From: Leisingera sp. ANG59
Lineage (GTDB): Bacteria; Pseudomonadota; Alphaproteobacteria; Rhodobacterales; Rhodobacteraceae
Length of the DNA: 51,582 bases
Direction of reading: 5' to 3'
NCBI RefSeq assembly: GCF_013317235.1
Contig: NZ_WLCM01000031.1
Coordinates: forward strand, 1-51,582
In this document: positions 17,693-27,957 of the stretch, piece after piece
Layout: every line of letters begins with the position of its first letter
How positions within the stretch are numbered: position 1 is the stretch's first letter
Translations under genes and position numbers: made by a program
Notes under the pieces: model-generated
Told to the model about the DNA's origin: nothing
Database searches by the model: none
The model's input: the letters and a program-made list of their open reading frames with translations, nothing else

Positions 17693-18715
17693 ATGGGTTA
17701 CCGCATCGTCGTCGTTGGCGCCACTGGCAACGTGGGCCGCGAAATGCTGAACATCCTGGCCGAGCGCCAGTTCCCTGTGGATGAGATCGCTGCGCTGGCA
17801 AGCCGCAAATCTCTCGGCACCGAAGTCAGCTTTGGCGATAAGACACTCACTACCAAGGATCTGGACACCTTCGATTTTGCCGGCTGGGACATGGCGCTGT
17901 TCGCCATCGGTTCCGACGCGACCAAGAAATACGCCCCCAAGGCGGCCGAGGCCGGCTGCGTGGTGATCGACAACTCGTCGCTCTACCGCTACGACCCGGA
18001 GATCCCGCTGATCGTGCCGGAAGTGAACCCGCAGGCGGTTCACGGCTACAAGAACAAGAACATCATCGCCAACCCGAACTGCTCCACTGCGCAGATGGTT
18101 GTGGCGCTGAAACCGCTGCACGACCGCGCCAAGATCAAGCGCGTCGTGGTGTCGACCTACCAGTCGGTGTCCGGCTCCGGCAAGGACGCGATTGACGAGC
18201 TGTGGGATCAGACCAAGGCGGTCTACAACCCCACGCAAGACGTGCCGCCGAAGGTGTATCCCAAGCAGATCGCCTTCAATGTCATTCCGCACATCGATGT
18301 CTTCCTGGACGATGGATCGACCAAGGAAGAGTGGAAGATGGTCGCCGAGACCAAGAAGATCGTCGATCCGTCGATCAAGGTCACCGCGACCTGCGTCCGG
18401 GTGCCGGTGTTCGTCGGCCACTCCGAATCCGTGAACATCGAGTTTGAGGACTTCCTGGACGAGGACGAGGCGCGCGACATCCTGCGCGAGGCGCCGGGCA
18501 TCATGGTGATCGACAAGCGGGAAGCGGGGGGCTACGTGACCCCGGTGGAATGCGTCGGCGATTTCGCCACTTTCATCAGCCGCATCCGCCAGGATTCGAC
18601 CATCGAGAACGGCCTGAACCTGTGGTGCGTCAGCGACAACCTGCGCAAGGGCGCGGCGCTGAACGCGGTGCAGATTGCCGAGCTGCTGGGCCGTGAGGTC
18701 CTGAAGAAGGGCTGA
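17693..18715 (+). CDS. asd: Aspartate-semialdehyde dehydrogenase
   Basis: This 340-residue enzyme makes L-aspartate semialdehyde from aspartyl phosphate with NADPH, at the branch to lysine, threonine, methionine and diaminopimelate. It opens with the dinucleotide motif VVGATGNVGREML. The catalytic Cys lies in NPNCSTAQMV, with VVVSTYQSVSGSGKDA following, and the substrate-binding CVRVPVFVGHSESV near residue 230. Length and motif order are standard. It begins 14 bases after a GC-rich hairpin that ends at 17680. A strong intrinsic terminator follows the stop codon. Confidence 0.96.
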   Translation: MGYRIVVVGATGNVGREMLNILAERQFPVDEIAALASRKSLGTEVSFGDKTLTTKDLDTFDFAGWDMALFAIGSDATKKYAPKAAEAGCVVIDNSSLYRYDPEIPLIVPEVNPQAVHGYKNKNIIANPNCSTAQMVVALKPLHDRAKIKRVVVSTYQSVSGSGKDAIDELWDQTKAVYNPTQDVPPKVYPKQIAFNVIPHIDVFLDDGSTKEEWKMVAETKKIVDPSIKVTATCVRVPVFVGHSESVNIEFEDFLDEDEARDILREAPGIMVIDKREAGGYVTPVECVGDFATFISRIRQDSTIENGLNLWCVSDNLRKGAALNAVQIAELLGREVLKKG

Positions 18716-18737
18716 GCCTTTCGCTCGTCTGATCAGG

Positions 18738-18770
18738 GGGCCGCTTCGCAGGAAGCGGCCCTTTTCTTTT
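18738..18770 (+). terminator. Intrinsic terminator after asd
   Basis: A 10-bp perfect stem with arms GGGCCGCTTC and GAAGCGGCCC encloses a GCAG loop and is followed by TTTTCTTTT. It lies 22 bases after the asd stop codon and before the next plus-strand gene, so it should separate the two transcripts. Confidence 0.85.
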
Positions 18771-18847
18771 GCATGGCTTCGGGGCGGGGCGGCGGCTAGG
18801 CTTGGCAGCGGGCGGGCAGGTTTGCCCCGCGGATATTTGTTCGAGAG

Positions 18848-20506
18848 ATGCCAATGCGATTTTCCTTGATGGCCTTTGCCTTATCCTCATTTGCCGCGGC
18901 AGCCGCAGGCGCAGACACGATCCCCGTCAGCAGCGCGGTGTCGGAGGTGACGCTGTATCCCGGGCTGGCGGAAGTCACCCGCAGCGCCGCGCTGGCGCTG
19001 CCGGAAGGCCGCCACCGGCTGATCCTGCAGAACGTGCCCAGAACGGCGGCGCTGGAAACGCTGCAGGTGGAGATCGCCGGCGCCCGCCGCGTCGCCACCC
19101 TGCTGCGCGAGGACTACGTGCCGCCGCGCAATGCGGATGATCCCGAGGCGGAGGCCGCCGAGGCGCGGGTGCGCGAGGTGGAGGCGCGGATTGCCGCGGT
19201 TCGGGACGAGGCAGCACGGGCACGCTCTGGCGTGCGGGCGGCAGAGGCCTCGATTGGGTTCCTGCAGCAGCTGGGGGCAAACGAGGGGTTGGTACAGGCG
19301 GATGCCGCTGCGCTGAGTGAAATTGCCCGGATGATCTCCGCGGAAGCGGCGGGGGCCAGCCAGGCGGCGGTGGCGGCAGAGGCTGAGGCGCGCCGGATCG
19401 AGCTGCAGCTGGAGGACTTGGAAGAGGAGCTGGCAGAAGCGCAGGCAGCGCTGGCGGCGATCACGCTGGAGGATGAGGACCGGCTGTACATCGCGGTGGA
19501 CATCGAGGCGGAGCAGGCGGGCGAGGGTGCCGTCAAGGTGAGCTACTACACCGCGGGTGAGGGCAATATCGGCTGGCAGCCGTCCTACGAGATGCACCTG
19601 AATACCGTGACCGAGCAGCAGGTGATCCTGAAGCGGGCGGTGATGCTGGTGCAGGACACCGGCGAGAACTGGCAGGATGTGGCGCTGACACTGTCGACGG
19701 CGGTGCCGGGTGACCAGGGCAGCCCCTCTGCGCTGCACCCCTGGCTGCGCCGGATCGAAGAACCGCAGCCGCCGCGGGCGCTGAAGTCCATGGGGCAGGA
19801 TGCGGCGGAATTGTCTGCGCTGGCGGAACCGGCCGCTGCGCCTGTTTTTGCGGAGGAGGCCCGGAGCGGCTGGGGCGCCGATCTGGGCGGTGCGGCGGCG
19901 ACCTACCGGTTCGGCCTGCCGGTCTCAATCGCATCCGGTGCTGATCTGCTGCGGCTGGAAATGGACAGCCTTACCGCCAAGGCAGAGGTGCGGGCGGTGG
20001 CCGTGCCGTTGCAGGACGGGACCGCCTACCGGGTGGCCTCTTTCACCAACACCTTCGGCGAGCAGTTGCTGGCCTCGGACGAGGTGCCGCGGTTCGTCGA
20101 TGGCAAGCTGGTCACGGTGGAGGAGTTCGCCGGGCTGGCACCAGGGGCGGAGATGGACGCCGGTTTCGGCCCCATCGAAGGCTTGCAGCTGCGCCGCGAC
20201 GTGCTGGGGCAGAGCGAGGGCGAGCAGGGGCTGATCTCGCGCAGCAACGCGCAGGTGCAGAAGGTGGAGATCACGGTGGAGAACCTGACCGCGCAGGACT
20301 GGGCGGTGCGGGTGCTGGACCGGGTGCCCTATTCGCAGCAGGACGACCTGGAGATCGAATGGAGCGCCGCACCGCGGCCCACGGAGGAAAACGTGGAGAA
20401 ACAGCGCGGCATTCTGGCCTGGGATCTGAAGCTGGCGGCGGGCGAGAGCGAGACCATCCAATTGGACACCACGCTTAGCTGGCCCGAGGGTATGCTGCTG
20501 CGCTGA
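18848..20506 (+). CDS. DUF4139/DUF4140 protein (mucoidy inhibitor MuiA-like)
   Basis: The 552-residue protein begins with a signal peptide (FSLMAFALSSFAAAAAGA), so it is exported. The N-terminal DUF4140 domain (VSEVTLYPGLAEVTRSAALA) is followed by an Ala/Glu-rich coiled coil at about residues 95-205. A DUF4139 domain follows, with SYYTAGEGNIGWQPSYEMHL and VMLVQDTGENWQDVALTLST. The C-terminus closes with IEWSAAPRPTEENVEKQRGI. Family members occur in many bacteria; the name comes from a mucoid phenotype in Streptomyces-type studies and the molecular role is unknown. It is convergent with the hpa operon. A second in-frame ATG two codons later is equally possible. Confidence 0.8.
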   Translation: MPMRFSLMAFALSSFAAAAAGADTIPVSSAVSEVTLYPGLAEVTRSAALALPEGRHRLILQNVPRTAALETLQVEIAGARRVATLLREDYVPPRNADDPEAEAAEARVREVEARIAAVRDEAARARSGVRAAEASIGFLQQLGANEGLVQADAAALSEIARMISAEAAGASQAAVAAEAEARRIELQLEDLEEELAEAQAALAAITLEDEDRLYIAVDIEAEQAGEGAVKVSYYTAGEGNIGWQPSYEMHLNTVTEQQVILKRAVMLVQDTGENWQDVALTLSTAVPGDQGSPSALHPWLRRIEEPQPPRALKSMGQDAAELSALAEPAAAPVFAEEARSGWGADLGGAAATYRFGLPVSIASGADLLRLEMDSLTAKAEVRAVAVPLQDGTAYRVASFTNTFGEQLLASDEVPRFVDGKLVTVEEFAGLAPGAEMDAGFGPIEGLQLRRDVLGQSEGEQGLISRSNAQVQKVEITVENLTAQDWAVRVLDRVPYSQQDDLEIEWSAAPRPTEENVEKQRGILAWDLKLAAGESETIQLDTTLSWPEGMLLR

Positions 20507-20633
20507 CGCAGGCTTGGTGTCTGATAGCAGGTGGAGTTCTCCCGCCCGTCGTCCGGCATTGAAATACCTTCCTCCCGTTGGCGCGGCACCGCGCATGGCG
20601 CGGGGGGCTTCCTGTGCGGTTAGCGGTGCGTGT

Positions 20634-21404
20634 CTAGTCAGTCTTCCACTTGGCGGCCAGATCGCGGGCGTTTTTGGCCAGCACCATAACGTCGATGCCA
20701 ACCGCCAGGAACTGCGCGCCCATATCCGCGTAGGCCTGGGTGGCCTCATCGGTGGTGCCGAGGATGCCGGGGGCGAGGCCTGCCGCCTTGATGCGGGTGA
20801 TGGCATCGGCAATGGCCGCGCGCACCTCCGGATGGGCGGAGTTGCCCTGGTGGCCCATGTCGGTGGACAGGTCCGCCGGTCCGATAAAGACGCCGTCGAT
20901 GCCCTCCACCTGCAGGATTTCGTCCAGCGCAGCCATGCCGGCGCGGTTTTCCACCTGCACCAGCAGGCAGACCTCCTGATCGGCGGTCTGGATGTATTCG
21001 CTGACTGTTCCGAACATGGTGGCGCGGGCCGCCGTGGCGCCGACGCCGCGCAGGCCCTTGGGCGGGTAGTGGCAGGCGCGGACCAGCTCGCGGGCCTGAT
21101 CGGCGCTTTCCACAATCGGCACCAGCACCGTCTGGGCGCCGGCATCCAGCACCTGCTTGATCATCCAGGTTTCGCCCACCGGCACCCGCACCACCGGGTG
21201 GCTGGGGGAAGCCGCCAGCGCGATCAGCTGGTCGCGGATCGAGCGGATGTCGTTGGGCGCATGCTCACCGTCGATCACCAGCCAGTCGAAACCGCAGGTG
21301 CCCATGATCTCGGCGAGCTGGCCGTCGGCAAAGCTCATCCAGCAGCCGATCTGGCGTTTGCCCTGTGTTAGAGCCTGTTTGAAGGGGTTCTTGGGCGCGG
21401 GCAT
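20634..21404 (-). CDS. hpaI: 4-hydroxy-2-oxoheptane-1,7-dioate aldolase
   Basis: This 256-residue class II aldolase cleaves 4-hydroxy-2-oxoheptanedioate to pyruvate and succinate semialdehyde, the last step of the homoprotocatechuate pathway. Catalytic His48 lies in DGEHAPND and Arg73 in VVRVPVGE. The metal ligands are in VQVENRAG and in the GPADLSTDMGH region. It has an ideal AGGAGG ribosome binding site. It is the last gene of the operon, 11 bases after hpaH. Its codons for Gln-Ala-Leu-Thr near residue 10 use GCT CTA ACA, part of the unusual motif seen across the operon. Confidence 0.93.
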   Translation of the reverse strand: MPAPKNPFKQALTQGKRQIGCWMSFADGQLAEIMGTCGFDWLVIDGEHAPNDIRSIRDQLIALAASPSHPVVRVPVGETWMIKQVLDAGAQTVLVPIVESADQARELVRACHYPPKGLRGVGATAARATMFGTVSEYIQTADQEVCLLVQVENRAGMAALDEILQVEGIDGVFIGPADLSTDMGHQGNSAHPEVRAAIADAITRIKAAGLAPGILGTTDEATQAYADMGAQFLAVGIDVMVLAKNARDLAAKWKTD

Positions 21405-21415
21405 GGGGCCTCCTG

Positions 21416-22216
21416 TCAGGCGAAATTGATGGATACGGAGCCGAAGGGGCCGAAATCAGCGGCGATCTCTGTGCCCGGCGGGCATTCGATGGGGCGGATG
21501 AAAGAGCCCGAGAGCACGATATCCCCGGCCTCGATCTGTTGTCCATATTCCGCCATCCGGCGTGCAAGCCAAAGGACCGAGGTGACAGGATCGTTCAGGA
21601 CGCCCGCGCCGAGGCCGGTTTCCTCGACCGTGCCGCCCCGGGCCACGATGGCACCGACCCAGCGCAGGTCGTGGGCGTCCACCGCATGGCGTTCCGCCCC
21701 CAGCACAACGCCCGCGTTGGCGGCGTTGTCGCTGATGGTGTCGGTGATAATGCGAGCCTGGCCGGTTTCCGGGTCCGCACGCAGGATGCGGGTGTCGAGA
21801 ATCTCCAGCGACGGCGCTAAGTAGTCCGTTGCGGACAGCACGTCCTCGCGGGTGCACTCGGCGCCTGCGAGCGGGGATCTCATGACAAAAGCGATTTCTG
21901 CCTCCACCCGCGGCTGGATGAAGCGGCCTTCGGGGACGGTGGCGCCGTTTTCAAACAGCATGTCGTCCAGCAGCACGCCGCTGTCGGGGGTGGTGATGTT
22001 CAGCGCCTGCTGCATGGCGCGGCTGGTGAGGCCGATTTTCCAGCCGATTTTCCTGCGGCCGGAGGCCAATTTTTGCCTTATTAGAGCCTGTTGCACTGCA
22101 TAGGCATCGTCCAGCGTCATGCCGGCATAGGCCAGCGAGAGCAGGCCGCATTGCTGGCCGGTTTGCTCGGCTTTCAACAGGGTCTCGGCGGCTTCCTGGT
22201 GCTGCTCCGGGGTCAT
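21416..22216 (-). CDS. hpaH: 2-oxo-hept-4-ene-1,7-dioate hydratase
   Basis: The 266-residue hydratase belongs to the HpaH/MhpD branch of the fumarylacetoacetase-like fold and adds water to 2-oxohept-4-ene-1,7-dioate (also named 2-oxohept-3-ene-dioate), feeding HpaI. Typical segments are SGRRKIGWKIGLTSRAMQ, the metal-binding PRVEAEIAFVM and SLEILDTRI, and DIVLSGSFIRPIECPPG near the end. Its ATG overlaps the stop codon of hpaG as ATGA, implying translational coupling. Confidence 0.92.
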   Translation of the reverse strand: MTPEQHQEAAETLLKAEQTGQQCGLLSLAYAGMTLDDAYAVQQALIRQKLASGRRKIGWKIGLTSRAMQQALNITTPDSGVLLDDMLFENGATVPEGRFIQPRVEAEIAFVMRSPLAGAECTREDVLSATDYLAPSLEILDTRILRADPETGQARIITDTISDNAANAGVVLGAERHAVDAHDLRWVGAIVARGGTVEETGLGAGVLNDPVTSVLWLARRMAEYGQQIEAGDIVLSGSFIRPIECPPGTEIAADFGPFGSVSINFA

Positions 22217-23067
22217 GTCTCATCCTCAACCGTGTTGCGCAGGATGCCGATGCCCTCGACCTCGACCTCCACGACGTCGCCGGGGACCAGGTACTTCGGA
22301 GGGTCAAACCTTGCGCCTGCCCCGGTGGGGGTGCCGGTGATGATCACGTCGCCGGGCTGCAGGGTTGTGAAGGTGGAGATATAGGCGATCTCCTCGCGGA
22401 TCGGGAACATCATCCGGTTGAGGGTGTCGTCCTGGCGGATCTCTCCGTTCACACGGGTGACAATGCGCGCCTCATCCAGCTGCGCGGCGTCGGTGAAGGG
22501 CACCAGCCACGGGCCGATGGAACCGGAATTGTCCCAGTTCTTGCCCTGTGTCACGTTGAACTTGGCGTGGCGGACCCAGTCGCGGATGGTGCCCTCATTC
22601 GCCAGTGTTAGAGCTGCAATGTGATCGTAGGCGTCCTCCGGTTTGATCCGGCGGCCTGCCTTGCCGATCACCACGGCGACTTCGCCTTCGTAGTCCAGCG
22701 TGTGGTTTTCCGGCGGGCGGATCAGCGGGCGCTCCGCCCCGGTGAAGGAGCGCGGGAAGCGGGGGAACAGGGACATGTGCTTGGGCTGGGCAGAGCCGTC
22801 CTTGTACTCCGCGTTGCGGTCCGGGAAGTTGACGCCAACGCAGAGGATCTTTTCCGGGTTGGGGATGGGGATCTCATAAGTGAAATCCGTTTGGGTCACG
22901 GGCTTGCCCTCTGCGGCCTGAGCCAGTGCAAGCAGGCCGTCCGCCGCAATCACGTCGCGCAGGGTGGGCCAGTCCGGGAACTGCGGCGAGAGGGCGATCA
23001 TGCCCGCATCGGTCACCGCGCCATAGAAGACCTCGCCATCGGCGGTGTAGGTGGCAAAGCGCGTCAT
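22213..23067 (-). CDS. hpaG: FAH-family isomerase/decarboxylase of the homoprotocatechuate pathway
   Basis: This 284-residue fumarylacetoacetate hydrolase-family protein most likely decarboxylates 5-oxopent-3-ene-1,2,5-tricarboxylate (HpaG role). It has an N-terminal cap of about 70 residues, then NPEKILCVGVNFPDRNAEY. The metal site follows in HTLDYEGEVAVVIG, with ANEGTIRDWVRHAKFNVTQGK and the closing GDVIITGTPTGAGA. E. coli HpaG is a two-domain fusion; this single-domain form is about half that length. The exact reaction is therefore inferred from operon position. AAGGAG precedes the ATG, which overlaps the stop of the decarboxylase gene. Confidence 0.82.
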   Translation of the reverse strand: MTRFATYTADGEVFYGAVTDAGMIALSPQFPDWPTLRDVIAADGLLALAQAAEGKPVTQTDFTYEIPIPNPEKILCVGVNFPDRNAEYKDGSAQPKHMSLFPRFPRSFTGAERPLIRPPENHTLDYEGEVAVVIGKAGRRIKPEDAYDHIAALTLANEGTIRDWVRHAKFNVTQGKNWDNSGSIGPWLVPFTDAAQLDEARIVTRVNGEIRQDDTLNRMMFPIREEIAYISTFTTLQPGDVIITGTPTGAGARFDPPKYLVPGDVVEVEVEGIGILRNTVEDET

Positions 23068-24476
23068 TGCAGGCTCCTTGCGATTTCGGTGATGACGCCG
23101 AAGGCCATCATCACGTCTGCTTCCGTAGTCTCGAACTGGCCTGCCTGGAAGCGGATCACCAGCTGGCCGTCGAGGCGGGTCTGGGTCAGGTAAATGCGGC
23201 CGTCGCCGTTGATCGCATTGACCAACGCTAGGTTCAGATCGTCCAGATCCGTGGCGCCCTCGGGCGCATAGCGGAAGGACCAGAGCGACCACATCGGCGC
23301 GGAAGTGATCTGAAAATCAGGCTCTAACTTGAGCTTTTCGTGCAATTGTTTCGACCACGTGATGTGGTTTCTGAGGCGCTGGCGCAGGCCCTCCAGCCCG
23401 TAGGTGCGGATCAGGAACCAGATTTTCAGCGCGCGGAAGCGGCGGCCCAGCGGCACCGACCATTCGGAATAGTTGATGATGCCGTCATGGCCGTGAGTCT
23501 TGAGATATTCCGGGCTGATGGCGAGGGTTTGGACCAGATCATCCGGGTTCTTCAGGAAATGGGCGGAGCAGTCGAACTGCACGCCCAGCCATTTGTGCGG
23601 GTTGAAGACGATGCTGTCGGCGCGTTCGACGCCGGGCCAGTAGTGGCGGTATTCCGGGCAGATCATCGCGGAGCCTGCCCAGGCGGCGTCCACATGGGTG
23701 TAGAGACCGTATTTTTCGGCCACGTCCAGCACCTTGTCCACCGGGTCCGTGGCGCCAACGCCGGTGCCGCCGACGCAAAGGATGACGCCCGCGGGCTGGT
23801 GGCCTGCCGCGAGGTCAGCCTGGATGGCAGCCTCCAGCGCGTCGGGGTCCATGCCGCGCCAGTCGCCCTTGATGGGGATGCGGATCAGGTTCTGCTGGCC
23901 GATGCCTGCAACCCAGATGGCGCGGTCGATGGAGGTGTGGACCTCCGACGAGCAGTAGATGCGCAAGGCATTCTGACCGAACAGGCCCTGTTGATTGCCC
24001 TGCCAGTTCAGCGCTTTCTCCCGCATGGTCAGGACTGCGGCGAGGGTGGCGGAGGAGGCGCTATCCTGAATGACACCCTGGAACTGGTCCGGCAGGTCCA
24101 GCGCCTGGCGCAGCCAGTCCATCATCCGGGTCTCCATCTCCGTCGCCGCCGGCGAGGTCTGCCACAGCATGCATTGCGGCGCGATGGCGGCGGTCAGGAA
24201 TTCCGCCAGCACCGAGGGCGCGGCGGCGTTGGAGGTGAAATAGGCAAAGAAGCGCGGGTGCTGCCAATGGGTGATGCCGGGCATCACGATGTCCTCGAAA
24301 TCGCGGAAGATGGCCTCCATCCCCTCGCCGTTCTCGGGCGGGGTTTGGGGCAGGGCGTTCAGTACCTCGCCGGGTTCGGTTTTGGCGCGCACGGGGCGGT
24401 CGCCGACGGTCAGGTGGTAGTCCTGGGTCCAATCCGCGACCCGGCGGCCCCATTCGGAGAATTCATCCCATTTCAT
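23064..24476 (-). CDS. Aromatic-L-amino-acid decarboxylase (PLP group II)
   Basis: This is a full-length 470-residue group II PLP decarboxylase related to DOPA, tyrosine and tryptophan decarboxylases. The cofactor Lys295 sits in NPHKWLGVQ, Asp263 in HVDAAWAGSA and the stacking His180 in SSEVHTSIDRA. HWQHPRFFAYF and QDSASSATLAAVL are the expected substrate and cofactor segments. It is embedded in the hpa operon between the extradiol dioxygenase and hpaG, with a four-base overlap to hpaG. It may therefore supply tyramine or dopamine that is oxidised to 4-hydroxyphenylacetate or 3,4-dihydroxyphenylacetate. Substrate specificity is not readable from sequence alone. Confidence 0.88.
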   Translation of the reverse strand: MKWDEFSEWGRRVADWTQDYHLTVGDRPVRAKTEPGEVLNALPQTPPENGEGMEAIFRDFEDIVMPGITHWQHPRFFAYFTSNAAAPSVLAEFLTAAIAPQCMLWQTSPAATEMETRMMDWLRQALDLPDQFQGVIQDSASSATLAAVLTMREKALNWQGNQQGLFGQNALRIYCSSEVHTSIDRAIWVAGIGQQNLIRIPIKGDWRGMDPDALEAAIQADLAAGHQPAGVILCVGGTGVGATDPVDKVLDVAEKYGLYTHVDAAWAGSAMICPEYRHYWPGVERADSIVFNPHKWLGVQFDCSAHFLKNPDDLVQTLAISPEYLKTHGHDGIINYSEWSVPLGRRFRALKIWFLIRTYGLEGLRQRLRNHITWSKQLHEKLKLEPDFQITSAPMWSLWSFRYAPEGATDLDDLNLALVNAINGDGRIYLTQTRLDGQLVIRFQAGQFETTEADVMMAFGVITEIARSLQ

Positions 24477-24557
24477 CTCGTATTCCTTAAGTCTGTGCCG
24501 GAGGCACGGACAGCGCCCGGACCGACCCCATGGGGAGGGCGCCGTCCTTGTGTTTCG

Positions 24558-25538
24558 CTAGGGTGCAATAATCGGCTGCGCGTTCAAGGCGCTGGGTTTC
24601 GGGGCGGTGCCTTCGAACACCGAGCCTTCCTCGAACCAGCTGAGCGGTGCCGGGGCGCCCCAAAGGGTCTGGCGCTGCGGGTCGGTGAGCGACCACTTGA
24701 TCGGCTCCAGATCGGGGTCGACGGTCTGGTAGTCGGAGCAATAGATCTCAATCCGGTGGCCGTCGGGGTCGCGCACATAGAGGAAGAAGGCGTTGGAAAT
24801 GCCGTGGCGGCCGGGGCCGCGCTCGATGTTGCCGACATAGCCGGTGGTCGACATCAGATCGAGCAGGTCGATGATGTTCATCGGGTTCGGCACCCAGAAG
24901 GCAGTGTGGTGCAGGCGCGGGCCAAGCCCGTTGGTGAAGGCCACGTCATGCACGCCGCCCTTGCGGTGCATCCAGGCGGCCCAGACCTTGCCGCTCTCGT
25001 CATCCTCGGTGAACTCGGTGGTCCGGAAGCCCATCTCGTTATAGAAGGCGACCGCGCCGTCCACATCCGCGCTGAACATGTTGAAATGGTCGATGCGCAG
25101 CGGTTTTACCCCATTATAGAGCCTGTATTTCTGGAGGATCGGCTCCAGCCGCTCCATCTTGACGTAGAACTCCAGCGGGATGCCCCAGGGGTCGCGGGTG
25201 CGTAAGGTTTTGCCCATATGGGGGCGGTCCACCCATTCGACGGGCAGGTCCCTGGAGGCGAAGAACTCCGCTGCCTTTTCCAGGTCCGGCTCATCATAGA
25301 GCTTGAAGCCCAGAACGCCGACCGATGCGGTGTCCGACTTCACCAGCACGATGCAATGGTGGCCGCGTTCCTCCATCGCGCGCAAGTAGATGCGCTCGCT
25401 GTCTTCGTGCGTCACCTGCAGGCCGAGGGTATCTACATAGAAGGCGCGGGAGGCGGCGAGGTCGGTGACGGCGTATTCCACATGGGAAAGCCGCACGATG
25501 TTGAAAGGCGGATAGAGGTTCGGGGCGGGGACGGGCAT
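24558..25538 (-). CDS. Extradiol 3,4-dihydroxyphenylacetate 2,3-dioxygenase, VOC type
   Basis: This 326-residue type I extradiol dioxygenase is made of vicinal-oxygen-chelate modules and closely resembles the Fe/Mn homoprotocatechuate 2,3-dioxygenases of Brevibacterium and Arthrobacter. The metal ligands fall at His151 (LRIDHFNMFSADV), His210 or His211 (GPRLHHTAFWVP) and Glu264 (GHRIEIYCSDY). The N-terminal module opens RLSHVEYAVTDLAASRAFY. It is predicted to open the ring of homoprotocatechuate to 5-carboxymethyl-2-hydroxymuconic semialdehyde. It directly follows a LigB-type enzyme for the same substrate, an unusual duplication of function. An AAGGAG site precedes the ATG. Confidence 0.88.
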   Translation of the reverse strand: MPVPAPNLYPPFNIVRLSHVEYAVTDLAASRAFYVDTLGLQVTHEDSERIYLRAMEERGHHCIVLVKSDTASVGVLGFKLYDEPDLEKAAEFFASRDLPVEWVDRPHMGKTLRTRDPWGIPLEFYVKMERLEPILQKYRLYNGVKPLRIDHFNMFSADVDGAVAFYNEMGFRTTEFTEDDESGKVWAAWMHRKGGVHDVAFTNGLGPRLHHTAFWVPNPMNIIDLLDLMSTTGYVGNIERGPGRHGISNAFFLYVRDPDGHRIEIYCSDYQTVDPDLEPIKWSLTDPQRQTLWGAPAPLSWFEEGSVFEGTAPKPSALNAQPIIAP

Positions 25539-25551
25539 TGGGGGTCTCCTT

Positions 25552-26406
25552 TTACTGAACCGGGAAGATCACGTTGGTCTGGCCGGTGCCGGAACTGGGG
25601 AAATACTCGGTGATCACTTCGCACGGGGCATCATAGCTGTCCCAGCCGAGCGCGCCGTAGAGCATGGCGGTGTCGTGCATGGACCCCTCGCCGCAGCAGA
25701 ACTCGGCGTATTCGCCCAGCATTTTGAGGAAAGTGGCATGGTCGCCCTTCTGCCACAGCTCCAGCACCCGCAGGTCCATCTGGCGGTTGAACTCGGAGCT
25801 GATGGTGAAGGTGCCGTTGTTGGCGGCATAGTCCTTGTTCGCCCAGATCTTGTGGCTGAGCGAGCCGGAGGCGACCAGCAGCACCTTGCTGTCCGAAGCC
25901 TCGACCGCTTCGCGGATGGCCTCGCCGATCACCCGGCTTTCGTCGTGATCGTGGACGGTGCACCAGGCGGCGATGGAGACCACCTTGAAATCCCCCTCGC
26001 GGCTCATGAAGCGCATCGGCACCAGGGTGCCGTATTCCAGTTCCAGCGAGTCGAGCTGGTGCGACAGGGTGTAGACGCCCTTGTCCGACGCCGCTGCCGC
26101 GATGGCATCGCCCAGGGCCGGGTTGCCCTCGTACTCATAGGGCAGGTTCTGGATGAACTGCGGGAACTCGTTGGAGGTGAACAGGCCCTTGAACCGGCTG
26201 TTGGCGTTGATGTGGTAGCCTGCGTTGATCACCCAGTGGGTGTCGCAGATCACGATGGTGTCGGCGCCGAGCGCCTTCGCGCGGCGGGCGATTTCCCGGT
26301 GGCCGTCGATGGCGGGCTTGCGGGCGCCCTCCAGCCGGCCGGGCTGTTCCGACATCAGCATGGTGGGCACATGGGTGCATTTGGCGGCGAGAACGATTTC
26401 TCCCAT
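25552..26406 (-). CDS. hpaD: 3,4-dihydroxyphenylacetate 2,3-dioxygenase, LigB type
   Basis: This 284-residue type II extradiol dioxygenase of the LigB superfamily matches enterobacterial HpaD. Metal ligands are expected at His12 (AAKCTHVPTMLMS) and His57 (IVICDTHWVINAGYH), with a downstream Glu. LELEYGTLVPMRFM and LLVASGSLSHKIW are family landmarks. It shares no fold with the VOC dioxygenase encoded 13 bases downstream. Both would act on homoprotocatechuate with O2. A ribosome binding site is present. It follows hpaE by 39 bases. Confidence 0.9.
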   Translation of the reverse strand: MGEIVLAAKCTHVPTMLMSEQPGRLEGARKPAIDGHREIARRAKALGADTIVICDTHWVINAGYHINANSRFKGLFTSNEFPQFIQNLPYEYEGNPALGDAIAAAASDKGVYTLSHQLDSLELEYGTLVPMRFMSREGDFKVVSIAAWCTVHDHDESRVIGEAIREAVEASDSKVLLVASGSLSHKIWANKDYAANNGTFTISSEFNRQMDLRVLELWQKGDHATFLKMLGEYAEFCCGEGSMHDTAMLYGALGWDSYDAPCEVITEYFPSSGTGQTNVIFPVQ

Positions 26407-26445
26407 GGTCTTCTCCTCAAAGACTGGTTGCGCGTTTCCTTGAGG

Positions 26446-27956
<1,511 letters not shown>

Positions 27957-27957
<1 letters not shown>

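Noticed and set aside
23340-25205. A 621-codon frame opposite the decarboxylase and VOC dioxygenase genes
   Set aside because: It spans two genes with clear active-site residues on the other strand and has no similarity of its own.
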